Positions 7,767 to 16,228 of a DNA stretch of 64,000 bases are shown here, piece after piece. The notes below the pieces were generated by a model, which saw only the letters and a list, made by a program, of their open reading frames with translations, had not been told where the DNA came from and searched no databases. This DNA is from Acidocella sp. 20-57-95 (GTDB taxonomy: Bacteria; Pseudomonadota; Alphaproteobacteria; Acetobacterales; Acetobacteraceae), in NCBI GenBank assembly GCA_002255575.1, contig NCAT01000005.1, positions 1-64,000 on the forward strand. The letters run 5' to 3'. How positions within the stretch are numbered: the stretch's first letter is position 1; each line of letters starts with the position of its first letter. A program made the position numbers and the translations under genes.

Positions 7767-8336
7767 ATGCAAGACCACCTGCCATCACTAGGCCAGTCCA
7801 AGCCTGATTTAAGCGTTTCTCTGCACGGCCAAGCGGGTGCCGGGCTATTATTCCTACGAGAAGAGGAATTCCGCAACGCTCAGGATTTGATGTTTTTCGC
7901 CCTGCGCGACCTCACCACCGCGCCAGATGCCTATTTGGCAGAGCTAGGCTTCGGCCGGGCGCATCATCGCTGCCTGCACTGGATTGGCCGCCGACCCGAC
8001 ATGAAAGTGGGGGATTTGCTGGAAATTCTCGCGATCACCAAGCAAAGCCTGGCGCGCGTGCTGGGGCCGCTGATCCGCCAGGGCTACGTGGTGCAAACCA
8101 AAGGCCAGAGCGACCGCCGCCAGCGTTTACTGACCCTGTCGGAAAAAGGGGTGGCGCTGGAGCGGAAATTGTTTGAAATTCAGCGCGAACGTCTGGCCTC
8201 GGCGTACCGTGAGGCTGGCGGTCCCGCGGTGGATGGTTTCCGCCGGGTGTTACGGGCAATGACCAAGGAACAAGGGCGGAAATATCTTGATGAGATGGAA
8301 GCCAGCCGCGCCAAAGGGCCACGTACCGGCGTTTAA
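7767..8336 (+). CDS. petP: MarR-family regulator, PetP-like
   Basis: A 189-aa winged-helix regulator. After a ~40-residue leader come the dimerisation helix, the recognition region VGDLLEILAITKQSLARVLG and the wing QTKGQSDRRQRLLTLSEKG, all typical of MarR proteins. A MarR gene directly followed by an OmpR-type response regulator matches the petP-petR arrangement first described in Rhodobacter capsulatus. I chose ATG at 7767; TTG at 7719 would add 16 atypical residues. The upstream divergent region contains TTATAC-N22-GTATAA, which could be an operator. Confidence 0.82.
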   Translation: MQDHLPSLGQSKPDLSVSLHGQAGAGLLFLREEEFRNAQDLMFFALRDLTTAPDAYLAELGFGRAHHRCLHWIGRRPDMKVGDLLEILAITKQSLARVLGPLIRQGYVVQTKGQSDRRQRLLTLSEKGVALERKLFEIQRERLASAYREAGGPAVDGFRRVLRAMTKEQGRKYLDEMEASRAKGPRTGV

Positions 8337-8357
8337 CCGCCGCCACCGGCAAATGCC

Positions 8358-9050
8358 GTGAACGAGTCTGCGCATATTCTGCTGGTCGATGATGATGCGA
8401 GGTTGCGCGGGCTGCTCAGCCGCTTTCTCATGGAGCAGGGCTATCGCGTCACCATGGCCGAAAACGCGGCGAATGCGCGGGAAAAATTGCGCGTTTTTGA
8501 TTTTGACCTGATGGTACTGGATGTCATGATGCCAGGCGAAAACGGTTTGTCCCTCACTGAGGATCTGCGCGCCGACCGTGCCCCCAGCATGCCGATTTTG
8601 CTACTCACCGCCCGTGGTGCGCCGGAGGATGTGGTGGCCGGGTTTGAAGCGGGGGCCGATGATTACTTGGGTAAGCCGTTTGACCCACGCGTGCTGTTGG
8701 TGCGCATCCGCGCAATGCTGCGCCGCGCCTCACCCGCGCCATCGCCCGCTGGCCCGTTGCAATTAGGGGACGCCACATTCGATGCCGCCCGCGCTGAGCT
8801 GGTCACCGCAAACGGCCGTATCCGGCTGACCGGTGCCGAATTAGCGCTGCTGGTCGCCTTTGCCGCCCGGCCGCACGAAATTCTGTCCCGCGAAACCCTC
8901 GCCGCGGCGCTGGAAATGGACGATGCCAGCGAACGCGCCATCGACGTGCAAGTGACGCGCCTGCGCCGCAAAATTGAGCCCGACCCGCGCGAACCGCGCT
9001 TTCTGCACACGGTGCGCGGCAAAGGCTATATTCTAAAGCCGGGCCCGTGA
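8358..9050 (+). CDS. petR: OmpR-family response regulator, PetR-like
   Basis: A 230-aa two-component regulator starting at GTG 8358. The receiver domain has the acidic pair D11/D12, phospho-acceptor D55 in [10 protein letters not shown], and K106 in GKPFDP. The C-terminal winged helix (residues ~130-228) ends with the standard VRGKGYIL. It follows petP by 21 bp and precedes a histidine kinase by 10 bp, so the three form one operon. The kinase next door is its probable partner. In Rhodobacter, PetR was linked to cytochrome bc1 gene expression; no bc1 genes are in this window. Confidence 0.9.
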   Translation: MNESAHILLVDDDARLRGLLSRFLMEQGYRVTMAENAANAREKLRVFDFDLMVLDVMMPGENGLSLTEDLRADRAPSMPILLLTARGAPEDVVAGFEAGADDYLGKPFDPRVLLVRIRAMLRRASPAPSPAGPLQLGDATFDAARAELVTANGRIRLTGAELALLVAFAARPHEILSRETLAAALEMDDASERAIDVQVTRLRRKIEPDPREPRFLHTVRGKGYILKPGP

Positions 9051-9060
9051 CGGCGCCGCT

Positions 9061-10389
9061 ATGAAGTTCCGACCTGGTGGTTTTTCAGCAGACGCCGTGT
9101 TACGACGCTTTCTGCCGCGCAGCCTGTTTGGCCGCTCGCTGCTCATCGTCCTTATTCCGTTGGTGTTACTGCAGGCCGTGGCGCTCGAGATTTTCTACGG
9201 CAGCCATCTGAACGAGCTCTCGCGGCGGCTGGCGGGTGGTGTGGCAGGGGAGGTGGGGTTTATCATTGACGAAATTCAGCGTGACCCAAAAATCCAAACC
9301 CAAATCATTCAACAAGCTGATAGTCATTTCAACTTCAGTACAACATTTTTGCCGGGCGAAACATTAAGGCGGTTGCCACCACCCGATGAACCCGGCCCGG
9401 TGGATGACGACCTCGCCAAAAACCTCACGACCGACCTGCACCGCAAATTCAACGTGGCTTGGAACACCGCCCCCAGTTTCATCCGCATCAATGTCCAGAT
9501 GCCTGATGGCGTGATCAGCATCGATGTCCCTCGCAAACGGCTTTACATCGGCGAATTCTATATCTTTCTATTTTGGCTGTTCGGCACCGCCCTCATCGTG
9601 TTCTCAGTCGCCGCTTTATTCCTGCGCAACCAGGTGCGCGGCATCGCCCGGCTGGCCCGCGCCGCCGAAGCGTTCGGCATGGGCCGCGATGATGGCCCCA
9701 TCAAACCCGAAGGCGCCATCGAAGTGCGCCGCGCCGCCACTGCCTTCAACCGTATGCGCGACCGGCTGCGCCGCTTTCTCGAACAACGCACCACCATGCT
9801 GGCCGGCGTCAGCCACGACCTCCGCACCCCGCTCACCCGCCTGCGCCTGGCGTTGGCCATGATGGAAGAAACCCCCTCCGGCGACCTTGCCGGTATGACC
9901 GGCGACGTCGAGGAGATGGAAAAACTCATCGGCATGTACCTTGCCTTCGCCCGCGGTGAAGGTACCGAACAAGCCGCCCCCACCGATGTTGCCCTGCTCC
10001 TGGAAGACATCACCATCACCGCCCGCCGCGCCGGTGCCAGCATCAGCTGCACCACGCCCGACACGCTCTTCGCCACACTGCGCCCCGAAGCCATGCGCCG
10101 CGCCTTGAACAACCTCATCGAAAACGCCCGCCGCCACGCTGATAATATCCTGCTCTCCGCCGCCCAAATCGGCGAACGAACCATCACCATTACCATCGAT
10201 GATGACGGCCCCGGCATCCCCCCCGAACAACGCGAGTCACTCTTCCTGCCCTTCGAATCCAACGCCCCCGGCGGCATTGGCCTCGGCCTCGCCATCGCCC
10301 GCGATATCATCGGCGCGCACGGCGGCAATATCCGCCTCACCGACAGCCCCCTCGGCGGCCTGCGCGCCGTGGTGGAGTTGCCGGTTTAG
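9061..10389 (+). CDS. sensor histidine kinase (EnvZ-like)
   Basis: A 442-aa membrane kinase. Residues ~22-45 and ~165-188 are transmembrane helices that bracket a ~120-aa periplasmic sensor. A HAMP linker follows, then the phospho-acceptor H252 in GVSHDLRTPLTRL. The ATPase domain has the N box NLIENARRHA, G1 DDDGPGIP and G2 GGIGLGLAIARDI. The gene ends 10 bp before a ~185-bp palindromic element that probably terminates the petP-petR-kinase transcript. The sensed signal cannot be read from the sequence. Confidence 0.92.
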   Translation: MKFRPGGFSADAVLRRFLPRSLFGRSLLIVLIPLVLLQAVALEIFYGSHLNELSRRLAGGVAGEVGFIIDEIQRDPKIQTQIIQQADSHFNFSTTFLPGETLRRLPPPDEPGPVDDDLAKNLTTDLHRKFNVAWNTAPSFIRINVQMPDGVISIDVPRKRLYIGEFYIFLFWLFGTALIVFSVAALFLRNQVRGIARLARAAEAFGMGRDDGPIKPEGAIEVRRAATAFNRMRDRLRRFLEQRTTMLAGVSHDLRTPLTRLRLALAMMEETPSGDLAGMTGDVEEMEKLIGMYLAFARGEGTEQAAPTDVALLLEDITITARRAGASISCTTPDTLFATLRPEAMRRALNNLIENARRHADNILLSAAQIGERTITITIDDDGPGIPPEQRESLFLPFESNAPGGIGLGLAIARDIIGAHGGNIRLTDSPLGGLRAVVELPV

Positions 10390-10398
10390 GGAGCAAGT

Positions 10399-10584
10399 AA
10401 GGCCAGGGGCTCTGCCCCTGGACCCCGCTAAGGGCGCAGCCCTTAGAACCAATTAGGTTTAAGAACAGGGGGCGCCCACTGGTGTTTCAACACCTCGAAG
10501 CGCCCCCTGTTCTTAAACCTTAACTAATCGTTTCCAAAGGCTGAGCCTTTGGCGGGGGTGCAGGGGGCAGAGCCCCCTGGCCTT
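10399..10584. repeat. palindromic intergenic element, copy A
   Basis: A 186-bp element in a convergent gap. The outer ends are inverted (AAGGCCAGGGGCTCTGCCCC against GGGGGCAGAGCCCCCTGGCC), then come short hairpins CTAAGGGC-CAGCCCTTAG and CCAAAGGCTGAGCCTTTGG. In the centre is a long hairpin with arms TTTAAGAACAGGGGGCGC and GCGCCCCCTGTTCTTAAA. The outer frame matches the element at 28751-28935, but the central hairpin does not. It probably acts as a bidirectional terminator for the kinase and yheS. Confidence 0.8.
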
Positions 10585-10595
10585 CCTCGCGCCCC

Positions 10596-12482
10596 TTAAC
10601 TCGCCTCCTCCAACGCGGCTTCGGCGTCGAGCCAGGCGGCTTCGGCGGCGGTGGTTTCGCGTTTGATGGCGGCGATGCGTTGGTTGATGTAGGTGAGGTC
10701 TTTGGATTTGCTGGCTGAGTAGATGTTGGGGTCGGTTAGTTTTTGTTCCAGCATTTGGCGTTCGGCGTTGAGTTTGTTGATGCGCAGTTCGGCGTCTTTG
10801 ACAGCTTGGCGGAGCGGGGCGAGGGCGGCGCGGGCCTCGGCTTTGTCGCGTTTGCTGGATTTTTTGGCGTTGCTTGAATGGTCATGGTTGCGGCTACCGT
10901 GGCCGGAGCTTGGGCTGCCTTCGGTGATGGATTGGCTGTAGGATTCCAGGTCGCCTTCGAGGGCGGTGACTTTGCCGCCCGCCACCAGTAGCAGCCGGTC
11001 GGCGACCAGGTCCACTAGGTAAGGGTCGTGGGAGATCAGCAGCACCGCGCCTTCAAATTCGGCGAGGGCTTTGACCAGCGCGTCGCGGGCGTCGATGTCG
11101 AGATGGTTGGTCGGCTCGTCGAGGATCAGCAGATGGGGCGCGTCGCGGGTGGCGAGTGCCAGCAGCAGGCGGGCGCGTTCGCCACCGGACATGGCGGAGA
11201 CTTTGGTATTCACCCGGTCGGCGTCCAGCCCGAAGCGGGCGGCTTGCGCGCGTACTTGCGGTGGGGTGGCTTTGGGCAGTGCGCGGGAGAGATGTTCGAA
11301 AGGCGTTTCCTCGGCGACCAAGTCTTCTTCCTGGTGCTGGGCGAAATATCCCACGCGTAGATTGCCGGTGCGGAATTGCCGGCCGGCGAGGGGTTCCAAG
11401 CGGCCTGCGATTAGTTTGGCGAGGGTGGATTTGCCGTTACCGTTGGTGCCCAGCAGCGCGATGCGGTCTTCCATATCAATCCGCAGCGATACACCGGTGA
11501 GGATGGCTTTGCCGTCATAGCCGATATTGACGTTATCGAGGCTCAGCATTGGCGGCGCGAGTTTGTTGGGTTCCGGGAACGAGAAGCGGGTGACTTTATC
11601 TTCCACCACGCTCTCAATCTGCGGCATTTTCTCAAGCGCTTTCAGGCGGCTTTGGGCCTGCCTGGCTTTCGATGCTTTGGCGCGGAAGCGGTCCACAAAG
11701 CTCTGCATATGGGCGCGGGCTTCCGCGGCTTTTTCAGCGGCGCGGCCTTGTTGCAGGGCTTTTTCGGTTTTGATGCGCACAAACTCCGCAAACCCGCCGG
11801 GGGTCAGGCTTAATTTACCGCCATCTAGATGCGCGATCGCTTCCACTGCCCGGTCCAGCAATTGCCGGTCATGGCTGACCAGCAGCACTGCGCCTGGGAA
11901 CTTGCTTAAATACTGCTCCAGCCAGAGGGTGGCTTCGAGGTCGAGATGGTTGGTCGGCTCATCGAGCAGCAGCAGGTCAGGGGCGGAGAATAACACGGCG
12001 GCGAGTGCTACGCGCATCCGCCAGCCGCCGGAGAAGCTGCTCATCGGGCGGGCCTGCCACTCCGTATTGAAACCCAGGCCTGAAAGAATGGCAGCGGCGC
12101 GGGCAGGGGCGGCATCAGCCTCGATTGTTATTAAACGGTCGTGAATCTCCGCCACCCGTGCCGGGTCCACATGCGGGTCCTCGGCAGCGGCCAGCAATTG
12201 CGTGCGTTCCACATCGGCGGCCAGCACTACCTCCAGCGGGCTGACCGGGCCGCTGGGGGCCTCCTGCGCCACATAGCCCAGGCGCGTGCGCGCCCCTTGG
12301 CGAATGGTGCCGCCATCCACCTGCAGTTGCCCGGCAATTAATTTTAACAAAGTGGACTTGCCAGCACCGTTGCGGCCGATCAGCCCCACCCGGCGGCCGG
12401 GGTCCACCATCAGGCTGGCATGGTCCAGCAAGGTGCGGCCGGCGATGCTGTAGGAGACGTTATCAAGGATCAGAAGGCTCAT
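10596..12482 (-). CDS. yheS: ABC-F family ATPase, YheS-like
   Basis: A 628-aa soluble protein with two ABC nucleotide-binding domains and no membrane part, as in ABC-F translation factors. Domain 1 has GRNGAGKST, signature SSFSGGW and LLLLDEPTNHLD; domain 2 has GTNGNGKST, SAMSGGERARLLLA and LLILDEPTNHLD. The inter-domain linker carries SFVDRFRAKASKARQAQSR, closely resembling E. coli YheS rather than EttA or Uup. The tail is basic, then coiled-coil. Start taken at MSLLILDN (12482); an upstream in-frame ATG would translate the 17-bp tandem repeats. ABC-F proteins act at the ribosomal E site. Confidence 0.92.
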   Translation of the reverse strand: MSLLILDNVSYSIAGRTLLDHASLMVDPGRRVGLIGRNGAGKSTLLKLIAGQLQVDGGTIRQGARTRLGYVAQEAPSGPVSPLEVVLAADVERTQLLAAAEDPHVDPARVAEIHDRLITIEADAAPARAAAILSGLGFNTEWQARPMSSFSGGWRMRVALAAVLFSAPDLLLLDEPTNHLDLEATLWLEQYLSKFPGAVLLVSHDRQLLDRAVEAIAHLDGGKLSLTPGGFAEFVRIKTEKALQQGRAAEKAAEARAHMQSFVDRFRAKASKARQAQSRLKALEKMPQIESVVEDKVTRFSFPEPNKLAPPMLSLDNVNIGYDGKAILTGVSLRIDMEDRIALLGTNGNGKSTLAKLIAGRLEPLAGRQFRTGNLRVGYFAQHQEEDLVAEETPFEHLSRALPKATPPQVRAQAARFGLDADRVNTKVSAMSGGERARLLLALATRDAPHLLILDEPTNHLDIDARDALVKALAEFEGAVLLISHDPYLVDLVADRLLLVAGGKVTALEGDLESYSQSITEGSPSSGHGSRNHDHSSNAKKSSKRDKAEARAALAPLRQAVKDAELRINKLNAERQMLEQKLTDPNIYSASKSKDLTYINQRIAAIKRETTAAEAAWLDAEAALEEAS

Positions 12483-12504
12483 GCGCGTCCCTGTACCCCC
12501 TGGA

Positions 12505-12557
12505 TGGGGGGTTGCCCACCCCGGGGGGTTGCCCACCCCGGGGGGTTGCCCACCCCG
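12505..12557. repeat. three tandem 17-bp repeats
   Basis: The unit GTTGCCCACCCCGGGGG is repeated three times with starts at 12511, 12528 and 12545. Each unit is nearly self-complementary (GGGGTTGCCCACCCC). It lies in the divergent gap between yheS and ndk, immediately upstream of the yheS start, so it could form hairpins in the 5' leader. Confidence 0.75.
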
Positions 12558-12623
12558 CTTGGCCCCGCTATGCCGCGCCCAAGCTCAAAAAACGCTTTCA
12601 CTCACACATAAGGTAATTATCAC

Positions 12624-13046
12624 ATGGCCGTCGAACGCACCCTCTCGATCATCAAACCGGACGCTACCCGCCGTAACCTCACCGGCAAGATCAACGCCAA
12701 GTTCGAAGATGCTGGCCTGAAAATCGTCGCTTCGCGCCGCCTTCAGCTCACCAAGGCGCAGGCGGAAGCGTTCTACGCCGTGCACAGCCACCGCCCGTTC
12801 TTCAACGACCTGGTGAGCTTCATGATCTCCGGCCCGGTGGTGGCACAGGTGCTGGAAGGCGAAAACGCCGTTCTGAAGAACCGTGAAATTATGGGGGCCA
12901 CGGACCCGAAGAAAGCCGACGCCGGCACCATCCGTGCGGAATTTGCGGAATCGATCGAAGCCAACTCCGTGCATGGTTCTGACGCCCCCGAAGCTGCCGC
13001 CCAGGAGATTTCGTTCTTCTTTGCTGCGATTGACATCGCCGCCTAA
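12624..13046 (+). CDS. ndk: nucleoside diphosphate kinase
   Basis: A 140-aa cytosolic enzyme that moves the gamma-phosphate of ATP to nucleoside diphosphates through a phosphohistidine. The N-terminus [18 protein letters not shown] and the active-site segment ANSVHGSD, with H117 as the catalytic histidine, are diagnostic. Length is exactly that of bacterial Ndk. An AAGGTAAT ribosome-binding site precedes ATG. It is divergent from yheS and followed by a 34-bp inverted repeat. Confidence 0.97.
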   Translation: MAVERTLSIIKPDATRRNLTGKINAKFEDAGLKIVASRRLQLTKAQAEAFYAVHSHRPFFNDLVSFMISGPVVAQVLEGENAVLKNREIMGATDPKKADAGTIRAEFAESIEANSVHGSDAPEAAAQEISFFFAAIDIAA

Positions 13047-13061
13047 TCAATTGGGGGTTGA

Positions 13062-13095
13062 TGCAAGCTTTTTCTGAAATACGGAAAAGCTTGCA
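13062..13095 (+). terminator. inverted repeat downstream of ndk
   Basis: TGCAAGCTTTTT and its near-complement GGAAAAGCTTGCA flank a short loop, giving a strong 11-12 bp stem 16 nt after the ndk stop codon. The hairpin is followed by CGACAAG rather than a T run, so it may act as an mRNA 3'-end stabiliser or a weak terminator instead of a classical intrinsic terminator. Confidence 0.5.
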
Positions 13096-13169
13096 CGACA
13101 AGTCCAATCGAAGCGCCGGGCCTGCTGCCGGCCGAGCTTAGATCGCTTGGGAAAGGCTCATTTTTTTTA

Positions 13170-14468
13170 ATGATGACGTCCGACCGGCAAGTCTGGTTTT
13201 CCATCACAATTTACCGTCCGCGACGCGACACGTTGCTGGCCTGTTTAAGTGTCGCAGTGGCGGCATTATTGATATGGGCCCGCTGCCCATCGCGTCTGTT
13301 AGCGCCGGAGCTTTGGGCAGAGGACGGCGATGCCTGGCTTCAACAGGCCTATGATTTTGGGTTGTCTTGTTTGAAGATGCCATTGAATGGCCATCTTCAA
13401 ACACTGCCGCGTGCTACCGCTTTGGTTGCAGTGCATTTACCGCTCACCGCCGCGCCACTGATGTTTGCCGCAGTGGCATTCGTTGTTCAACTTGCGCCGG
13501 TAGCGTTACTTTTCTCGGCCAGAGGCAAAGTGTTAATACCTAATTTGTGGATCAGATTTTTGCTGGTCTCATACTATATAGGCGAGCCGAACGCATCTGA
13601 GGTCCATGTCAATTTAACCAATGCGATGTGGCATTTGTCATTGGTTACATTTTTGATCGTTGTTTTTCCAAAGCCGAAAACGAAACCTGCGATCTTGGCA
13701 GATGTTTTTTTCCTTATCTTTGCTGGGTTGAGTGGCCCTTTTGCTTTATTCATCACCCCCGTTGCTTGGTGGCACGTTGCTGTTGAGCGAACCAAACCGG
13801 ATCATCGAAAGCGTGTTTTATACGCGATTATCCTTAGTTTGTGTGCCATCATTGAAGGCTGGTCGATTATTACGCAAGGCGAAGGTGTTAGGGAACAGCA
13901 TTTAGGGGCATCGCTCAATCGGTTGGTTCATATTCTAGCCAATCAGATTTTTCTGGGCGGTATGCTGGGTAGCACCAATCTTTATACGCTCATGGATCAA
14001 GATTGGTGGGTGGGTCTCTGGCCCGCGGCGTCTTGCTGTTTGTTGGCTTTGGGTTTTGCTGTTTACGCGCTGCGTGCGGGCCCGGCCCTTTATCGGCAGT
14101 TCTTGCTATTCTGTGGCCTGATTATGGTCAGCGCCCTTGCATCGCCGGTGGTTTCCCCGGTTGGCTCGCAGTGGCAATCAATGCAGTATCTCGGCGTCGG
14201 AGATCGTTATTACGTCTTGCCGATGCTCGGGTGGTTTGCAACTTTACTAGTTGTGGCCACGCATCCCTCGCGTTCTCATGTGCAATGGGTTGCTCGCGCG
14301 CTCATTGTTTGCTGTTCAATCGGTGTGGCCGCAGACTGGCAATATGCGCCTTATCCTCACTCAACCTATCAAGATTCTGCAAAGTTATTTGACCATGCCC
14401 CAGCAGGAACCGTTGTAACGTTCCATCAAAACCCAGAACCTCTCACTTTCACGCTGGTTAAAAAATAG
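13170..14468 (+). CDS. polytopic membrane protein of unknown function
   Basis: A 432-aa integral membrane protein with about ten hydrophobic segments. The first (~20-37) is followed by a short loop LLAPELWAEDGDAWLQQA holding acidic residues, like the first periplasmic loop of GT-C-type glycosyltransferases. I cannot name the family. The C-terminal ~40 residues are polar. The gene uses more AT-rich codons than its neighbours (frequent TTT, TTG, ATT), as does the GT87-like gene at 3937. It appears to stand alone, with a 200-bp gap to the radical SAM gene downstream. Confidence 0.7.
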   Translation: MMTSDRQVWFSITIYRPRRDTLLACLSVAVAALLIWARCPSRLLAPELWAEDGDAWLQQAYDFGLSCLKMPLNGHLQTLPRATALVAVHLPLTAAPLMFAAVAFVVQLAPVALLFSARGKVLIPNLWIRFLLVSYYIGEPNASEVHVNLTNAMWHLSLVTFLIVVFPKPKTKPAILADVFFLIFAGLSGPFALFITPVAWWHVAVERTKPDHRKRVLYAIILSLCAIIEGWSIITQGEGVREQHLGASLNRLVHILANQIFLGGMLGSTNLYTLMDQDWWVGLWPAASCCLLALGFAVYALRAGPALYRQFLLFCGLIMVSALASPVVSPVGSQWQSMQYLGVGDRYYVLPMLGWFATLLVVATHPSRSHVQWVARALIVCCSIGVAADWQYAPYPHSTYQDSAKLFDHAPAGTVVTFHQNPEPLTFTLVKK

Positions 14469-14668
14469 CTGCGCTTCTTATGGTCGAGGTGTATTTGGCT
14501 TTTGCAGCGGATAAATGGGCAAAAGCGTCAGCGCCCCCAATAAGGTGCCGTTGGAATGCACAATTGTGAAGATAAAACTAAGGTGTTTGATCCCCTATCT
14601 GCGTTCAGATATAGTAGGGCCCGAAAGTTCTTTCAAAATATCCGGCTAGCTAAAAGGGTGACTGCGTT

Positions 14669-16228
14669 ATGAAAATCGCTGGCGAATTATGGGCGGGCCG
14701 GGATGTGGTGGCTCTATTTCGCGCCAGCGGCAGCGTTCTGGAAGCTGTGTCAGTCGTCTTTGCCACCTACCGCCGGCAGAATGACGGCGCGGTAACGCTG
14801 GCGGTCTACCGGGTGCCTGAAGCAGACAATCCCCCACCGTTGGATGCGGCGGAGATACCCGTATTGTCCCGCATGAGCATTTTCAAACGCAAGCTGGCAA
14901 CCTTGCGGTCTAAATTACATATGAAGCAGCCGCCCTTGCTGCTCGATGAGCCGCTGGCCTCCAATATCCCCATCACTCTGGGCGAGCGCCTCGCGGCGCT
15001 CACCATACCGTGCGCAGACCTGCTAGATAACCAGGCGCTGGATTTCTTTACCGGCCCGCTTGCTGTCCGGCCTGGCGAATTGCTGGCCTTGCGGGTGCGC
15101 GCCAATGCCCCTGCCGGTAATGCCCCCACCGTGTGGCTGACGGCCAGCGCAGAGCGTATCCCCGGTCACGTGCTGACCTATGTCGATGGCGAAAGCCATG
15201 CTGAGGACGGCCTGCGCGCTGGTGTTACTTATGGCGGTGAAATCTCGGAAATCCCGGTGCCGCGGATGCTACTCTACAGCCCGATTTCGCAATGTAACCT
15301 CAATTGTATTCACTGTATTTCGCGATTCTCACGGGCCAGCCTCAACAAATTACCAGAGCATATTCGCGACCGGATGCGCGAATGGGCGGCGTCTGGCAGA
15401 CTGGAAACGATTTCCAGTGATTATAGCGGCGATATTTTATGGGCCGACCAGCGGTTCGGCGGCGAACTGGATTTCATAACCGAGCTTGATATTCCGTTCC
15501 ATGTCGATACCAACGGGGTCTGCCTGACGGAAGCAGTGAGTGAGCGTTTGTGCAAGATGAAGCTGGGCTCATTGAATATTTCCCTCGATGCAGCTGAGGA
15601 GGCGACCTATAAGCGGGTGCGCAAAGGCTCGATCCCACTGCATGAGATTATAACCAACATTGAAACGATGATGCGGATCCGCGCGGCGGCAGGCAAAAAC
15701 TTCCCAGTCTCGCTGAGCATAACTTTGATGCGCTCGAATTTAAATGAGTGGTTTGAATTTTTGCGGATGGGTGCGCGTCTGGGGGTGGACATCATCATTG
15801 CCCGCCATCTGGAAGCCTATACGGCGGATATGGAAGAAGATTCGCTTTGGCATGACCAGGCGGCTTACAACGAGGCCCGTGTTAAGGCGATGGCGTTGGC
15901 AGAATCCCTTGGCGTTCTGGCCACTTTTCCAGAACCGTTTAGCGGTGTGGCGGTCCCCGGCCGGCGGCCCTGCCGCGTCCCTTGGGAATCGGCAGTGGTT
16001 CTTGGCAACGGCGATGTTGCCGCCTGTTGCGTCCCGGGGCTTGAAATGGGCAACTTGAACGAAAACACCATGGAAGAAATCTGGAACGGCCCGCGCTATC
16101 AGCAACTGCGGGCTACGGTAAATTCCGCCAATCCACTGCCAACCTGCGCGGCTTGTCCGATGTTTCGCAAAACCGATAATCCTGACAGCTATCTCATTCA
16201 CAGTGCACTAGAACGGCTGAACGCCTAA
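14669..16228 (+). CDS. radical SAM protein with SPASM-like C-terminus
   Basis: A 519-aa protein. Residues 1-200 form a domain I do not recognise, ending in a beta-rich stretch. The radical SAM core begins with C209-x3-C213-x2-C216 (CNLNCIHC), the ligands of the AdoMet-binding 4Fe-4S cluster. The C-terminus has a SPASM-like arrangement (GDVAACCVPGLEMGNLNE, EEIWNGPRYQQLR, then CAACP) that would bind auxiliary clusters. The AdoMet-domain glycine motif is replaced by SSDYSGDILW. SPASM enzymes modify peptides, proteins or small molecules; the substrate is unknown. The stop overlaps the convergent ScfR-type gene by four bases. Confidence 0.85.
   Translation: MKIAGELWAGRDVVALFRASGSVLEAVSVVFATYRRQNDGAVTLAVYRVPEADNPPPLDAAEIPVLSRMSIFKRKLATLRSKLHMKQPPLLLDEPLASNIPITLGERLAALTIPCADLLDNQALDFFTGPLAVRPGELLALRVRANAPAGNAPTVWLTASAERIPGHVLTYVDGESHAEDGLRAGVTYGGEISEIPVPRMLLYSPISQCNLNCIHCISRFSRASLNKLPEHIRDRMREWAASGRLETISSDYSGDILWADQRFGGELDFITELDIPFHVDTNGVCLTEAVSERLCKMKLGSLNISLDAAEEATYKRVRKGSIPLHEIITNIETMMRIRAAAGKNFPVSLSITLMRSNLNEWFEFLRMGARLGVDIIIARHLEAYTADMEEDSLWHDQAAYNEARVKAMALAESLGVLATFPEPFSGVAVPGRRPCRVPWESAVVLGNGDVAACCVPGLEMGNLNENTMEEIWNGPRYQQLRATVNSANPLPTCAACPMFRKTDNPDSYLIHSALERLNA

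Noticed and set aside
9558..10340. Long antisense frames inside the sensor kinase gene
   Set aside because: The sense strand encodes a clear histidine kinase; high GC makes antisense frames open by chance, and their translations are low-complexity.
11527..12144. Antisense frame of 205 codons within yheS
   Set aside because: Shadow of the well-supported ABC-F gene on the other strand; Ser/Arg/Ala-rich translation.
12505..12557. Tandem repeats as a CRISPR array
   Set aside because: The units are contiguous with no spacers and only 17 bp long, and no cas genes are present.
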